Below, one piece after another: positions 7,381-8,282 of a stretch of DNA of 8,282 nucleotides. Made by a program: the position numbers and the translations under genes. Origin of the DNA: CALCKU01 sp964534845. GTDB taxonomy: Bacteria; Pseudomonadota; Alphaproteobacteria; Caulobacterales; Maricaulaceae. Location: contig CAZHPV010000087.1 of assembly GCA_964534845.1 (NCBI GenBank), positions 1 through 8,282 of the forward strand, given 5' to 3'. Within the stretch, counting starts at the first letter, position 1. Each line of letters opens with the position of its first letter. The notes beneath the pieces were generated by a model that saw nothing but the letters and a program-made list of their open reading frames with translations, did not search any database and had not been told where the DNA came from.

Positions 7381-7397
7381 TGATCTTTGTAAGATCA
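7381..7397. promoter_or_regulatory. 17-nt dyad (7-3-7 inverted repeat) upstream of obgE
   Basis: TGATCTT and AAGATCA are perfect reverse complements separated by TGT. The dyad lies between the rpmA terminator and the obgE start, about 110 nt upstream of the obgE ATG. A tight RNA hairpin is possible, but there is no T tract after it on the coding strand. It could instead be an operator for an obgE promoter. A dyad with the same ATCT-N5-AGAT core lies upstream of the rplU promoter. Function is inferred from position only. Confidence 0.3.
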
Positions 7398-7417
7398 AAG
7401 AGGGCCTTGCAGGAAAT

Positions 7418-7445
7418 AAAAAAGGGAGGCTGCGATCAGTCTCCC
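7418..7445 (-). terminator. Intrinsic (Rho-independent) terminator after rpmA
   Basis: On the coding strand the sequence GGGAG-A-CTG, loop ATCG, CAG-C-CTCCC forms a stem of 5 plus 3 bp with a single A/C mismatch. Six T residues follow directly. This is the best terminator in the window, and it closes the rplU-rpmA unit about 50 nt after the rpmA stop. Some read-through into obgE is possible. Confidence 0.85.
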
Positions 7446-7455
7446 TGCATTAAAC

Positions 7456-7495
7456 GGATCGCCCTTTGGGTGTGCGATCCTATATAATGGATCGC
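7456..7495. repeat. Three alternating copies of a GGATCGC heptamer downstream of rpmA
   Basis: GGATCGC occurs at 7456-7462 and 7489-7495, and its reverse complement GCGATCC at 7474-7480. The middle copy can pair with either neighbour, giving two mutually exclusive 7-bp hairpins (loops of 8 and 11 nt). The array starts directly after the rpmA stop codon and ends 10 nt before the terminator stem, whose loop region also carries GATCGC. Such structures could protect the 3' end of the message or modulate termination; that is inference. Confidence 0.5.
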
Positions 7496-7765
7496 TTATT
7501 CTGCGGCTTGGCTCGTCGGGTCGACGGACACATATGTGCGCTTATTCCGTTTCGTCGCAAATGAGACACGCCCTTCTGTGAGAGCAAAGAGTGTATGATC
7601 TTTGCCCATACCAACATTTACGCCGGGATAATATTTCGTGCCGCGTTGGCGGATAATAATATTGCCCGGAATGACAGCTTGTCCGCCGGATTTTTTTACG
7701 CCAAGGCGACGGCCCGCACTATCGCGACCATTATTAGAGGAACCACCTGCTTTTTTATGAGCCAT
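7496..7765 (-). CDS. rpmA: 50S ribosomal protein bL27
   Basis: The 89-residue protein is a large-subunit component whose N-terminal tail reaches towards the peptidyl-transferase centre. The start MAHKKAGGSSNNGRDSAGRR is the classical bL27 N-terminus, without the cleavable extension of Firmicutes. GVKKSGGQ and the central PGNIIIRQRGTKYYPGVNVG (34-53) are also typical. Family members are about 85-90 residues. A strong ribosome binding site (AGGAG) lies about 7 nt before the ATG. It is 23 nt downstream of rplU and is certainly co-transcribed with it. A terminator follows. Confidence 0.98.
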   Translation of the reverse strand: MAHKKAGGSSNNGRDSAGRRLGVKKSGGQAVIPGNIIIRQRGTKYYPGVNVGMGKDHTLFALTEGRVSFATKRNKRTYVSVDPTSQAAE

Positions 7766-7788
7766 ATCTGTCTCCTATTCTTTTTAAA

Positions 7789-8100
7789 TTAGGCTTTGAT
7801 AGATGTGATTTTTACCACTGTCTCGTTCTGACGATGGCCGCGCTTACGGCGATAATTTTGACGACGTTTCTTTTTGAAAACGAGAACTTTATCGCCTTTG
7901 CGTTGTTCGAGAACTTCGCCTTTGACTTCAGCGCCTTTGACCAATGGTGATCCAATGGTGACTTTGGAGCCTTCTCCGCAAATAAGTACATCGTTAAAGG
8001 CGATTGTTTTACCGGCTTCACTATCGAGTTTTTCGACAATGATGACGTCGTCTTTAGCGACTTTATATTGCTTACCGCCTGTCTGAATGACTGCAAACAT
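7789..8100 (-). CDS. rplU: 50S ribosomal protein bL21
   Basis: The protein has 103 residues from the ATG chosen here, the same length as E. coli bL21. It is an early-assembling large-subunit protein that binds 23S rRNA. The N-terminus MFAVIQTGGKQYKVAKDD is diagnostic. The basic segment VFKKKRRQNYRRKRGHRQ (residues about 74-91) is the conserved rRNA-binding signature. The frame is open upstream to a TTG at 8160, but the extra 20 residues are unlike bL21. The inner ATG has a good ribosome binding site (AAAAGGAA), so it is taken as the start. The gene heads the rplU-rpmA unit behind a clear promoter and a structured leader. Confidence 0.98.
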   Translation of the reverse strand: MFAVIQTGGKQYKVAKDDVIIVEKLDSEAGKTIAFNDVLICGEGSKVTIGSPLVKGAEVKGEVLEQRKGDKVLVFKKKRRQNYRRKRGHRQNETVVKITSIKA

Positions 8101-8151
8101 GTCTTTTTCCTTTTCAAGTAGCACGTCATTAAAGAGTACTAAATATATGAA

Positions 8152-8171
8152 GGCCGCCAAATCAGGCGGCC
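8152..8171 (-). promoter_or_regulatory. GC-rich hairpin near the 5' end of the rplU leader
   Basis: GGCCGCC, a 6-nt loop and GGCGGCC form a perfect 7-bp stem about 50 nt upstream of the rplU start. Judged from the promoter position, the predicted transcript would begin roughly 5 nt before this stem. The RNA after the stem is AT-rich (TTCATATATTTAG) but not a true T tract, so it is at most a weak attenuator. It may stabilise the 5' end or be a binding site for bL21 autoregulation. Ribosomal protein leaders of this type are known for rplU in other bacteria; I cannot say this one belongs to a known family. Confidence 0.6.
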
Positions 8172-8183
8172 AAGTTTTGAGGC

Positions 8184-8211
8184 TTTATACAGGCGAGTCT
8201 TTAAAAGTCAA
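8184..8211 (-). promoter_or_regulatory. Sigma70-type promoter for rplU-rpmA
   Basis: On the minus strand TTGACT (8206-8211) and TATAAA (8184-8189) are separated by 16 nt, close to the housekeeping consensus. The predicted start of transcription is near 8177, giving a leader of about 77 nt before rplU. The spacer contains a GAGTC sequence (8195-8199), a GANTC site of the kind methylated by CcrM in many Alphaproteobacteria. Confidence 0.75.
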
Positions 8212-8237
8212 CGCGCCTTGCATAAAGTCTTGCGATA

Positions 8238-8254
8238 AAATCTGACACAGATTT
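8238..8254. promoter_or_regulatory. 17-nt dyad (7-3-7 inverted repeat) upstream of the rplU promoter
   Basis: AAATCTG and CAGATTT are perfect reverse complements separated by ACA. The site is centred about 37 nt upstream of the -35 hexamer of rplU, a plausible place for an activator or for an operator of a divergent gene beyond the right edge. The remaining bases to the window end show no gene I can support. Confidence 0.35.
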
Positions 8255-8282
8255 ATTCACTTTTCGTCAAATCGCAGTAATG

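Larger units (their letters stand above)
7270..7417 (-). other. Gap between the rpmA terminator and obgE, obgE leader region
   Basis: This stretch should contain the obgE promoter and leader, because an intrinsic terminator closes the ribosomal-protein pair upstream. I could not find a convincing -35/-10 pair. It holds a 17-nt dyad, small open frames and the obgE ribosome binding site. No full-length gene fits here, although some Alphaproteobacteria carry an acetyltransferase gene at this point. Confidence 0.4.

Noticed and set aside
8101..8160. TTG-started N-terminal extension of bL21
   Set aside because: bL21 begins at MFAVIQTGGKQ, which has its own good ribosome binding site; the extension would cover the leader and one arm of its hairpin.
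8280..8282. ATG on the plus strand at the extreme right edge, possibly a divergent gene start
   Set aside because: Only three bases are visible and no Shine-Dalgarno precedes it; it cannot be supported.
1..8282. CRISPR arrays, insertion sequences, tRNA/rRNA genes, defence or toxin-antitoxin systems
   Set aside because: No spaced direct repeats, transposase motifs, cloverleaf or rRNA sequence or unfamiliar gene cassette was seen; the content is conserved housekeeping throughout.

Overview
The window is a densely packed, conserved housekeeping cluster from an alphaproteobacterium. Every recognisable gene lies on the minus strand, so transcription runs from the right edge to the left. In that direction the order is rplU, rpmA, obgE, proB, proA, nadD, rsfS, rlmH, an EnvC-type murein hydrolase activator, and a ctpA-type S41 protease cut by the left edge. 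This order is characteristic of Alphaproteobacteria. The AT-leaning composition for that class and the protein sequences suggest a marine Hyphomonadaceae/Maricaulales-like organism (for example a Hellea or Litorimonas relative). That placement is inference; no phylogeny was run.

Right part (about 7270-8282): a convincing sigma70-type promoter (TTGACT, 16 nt, TATAAA) drives rplU and rpmA (ribosomal proteins bL21 and bL27). The short leader starts with a strong 7-bp GC-rich hairpin. The pair ends in a clear intrinsic terminator, with extra GGATCGC inverted repeats between it and the rpmA stop. The 226-bp rpmA-obgE gap has no recognisable conserved gene, only small open frames and a 17-nt dyad.

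Middle part (about 3760-7269): obgE, proB and proA are tightly coupled. obgE and proB overlap by 13 nt, and proB and proA share one base in a TAATG junction. ObgE is a ribosome-assembly GTPase; ProB and ProA carry out the first two steps of proline synthesis from glutamate. A 51-nt gap with a 9-bp perfect inverted repeat separates proA from nadD.

Left part (1 to about 3758): nadD (NAD synthesis), rsfS (ribosome silencing factor) and rlmH (23S rRNA pseudouridine-1915 methyltransferase) are followed by two envelope genes. One encodes a secreted coiled-coil EnvC-like protein whose M23 domain has lost its zinc ligands; the other encodes the periplasmic protease. A 133-bp gap with a 12-bp palindrome precedes the protease gene.

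The cluster joins ribosome assembly and maturation (bL21, bL27, Obg, RsfS, RlmH), proline and NAD synthesis, and cell-wall processing. All identified proteins belong to known families with intact motifs, apart from the expected loss in EnvC. I see no mobile element, CRISPR array, RNA gene or novel multi-gene system. The observations worth a second look are non-coding: hairpins and dyads at gene junctions.
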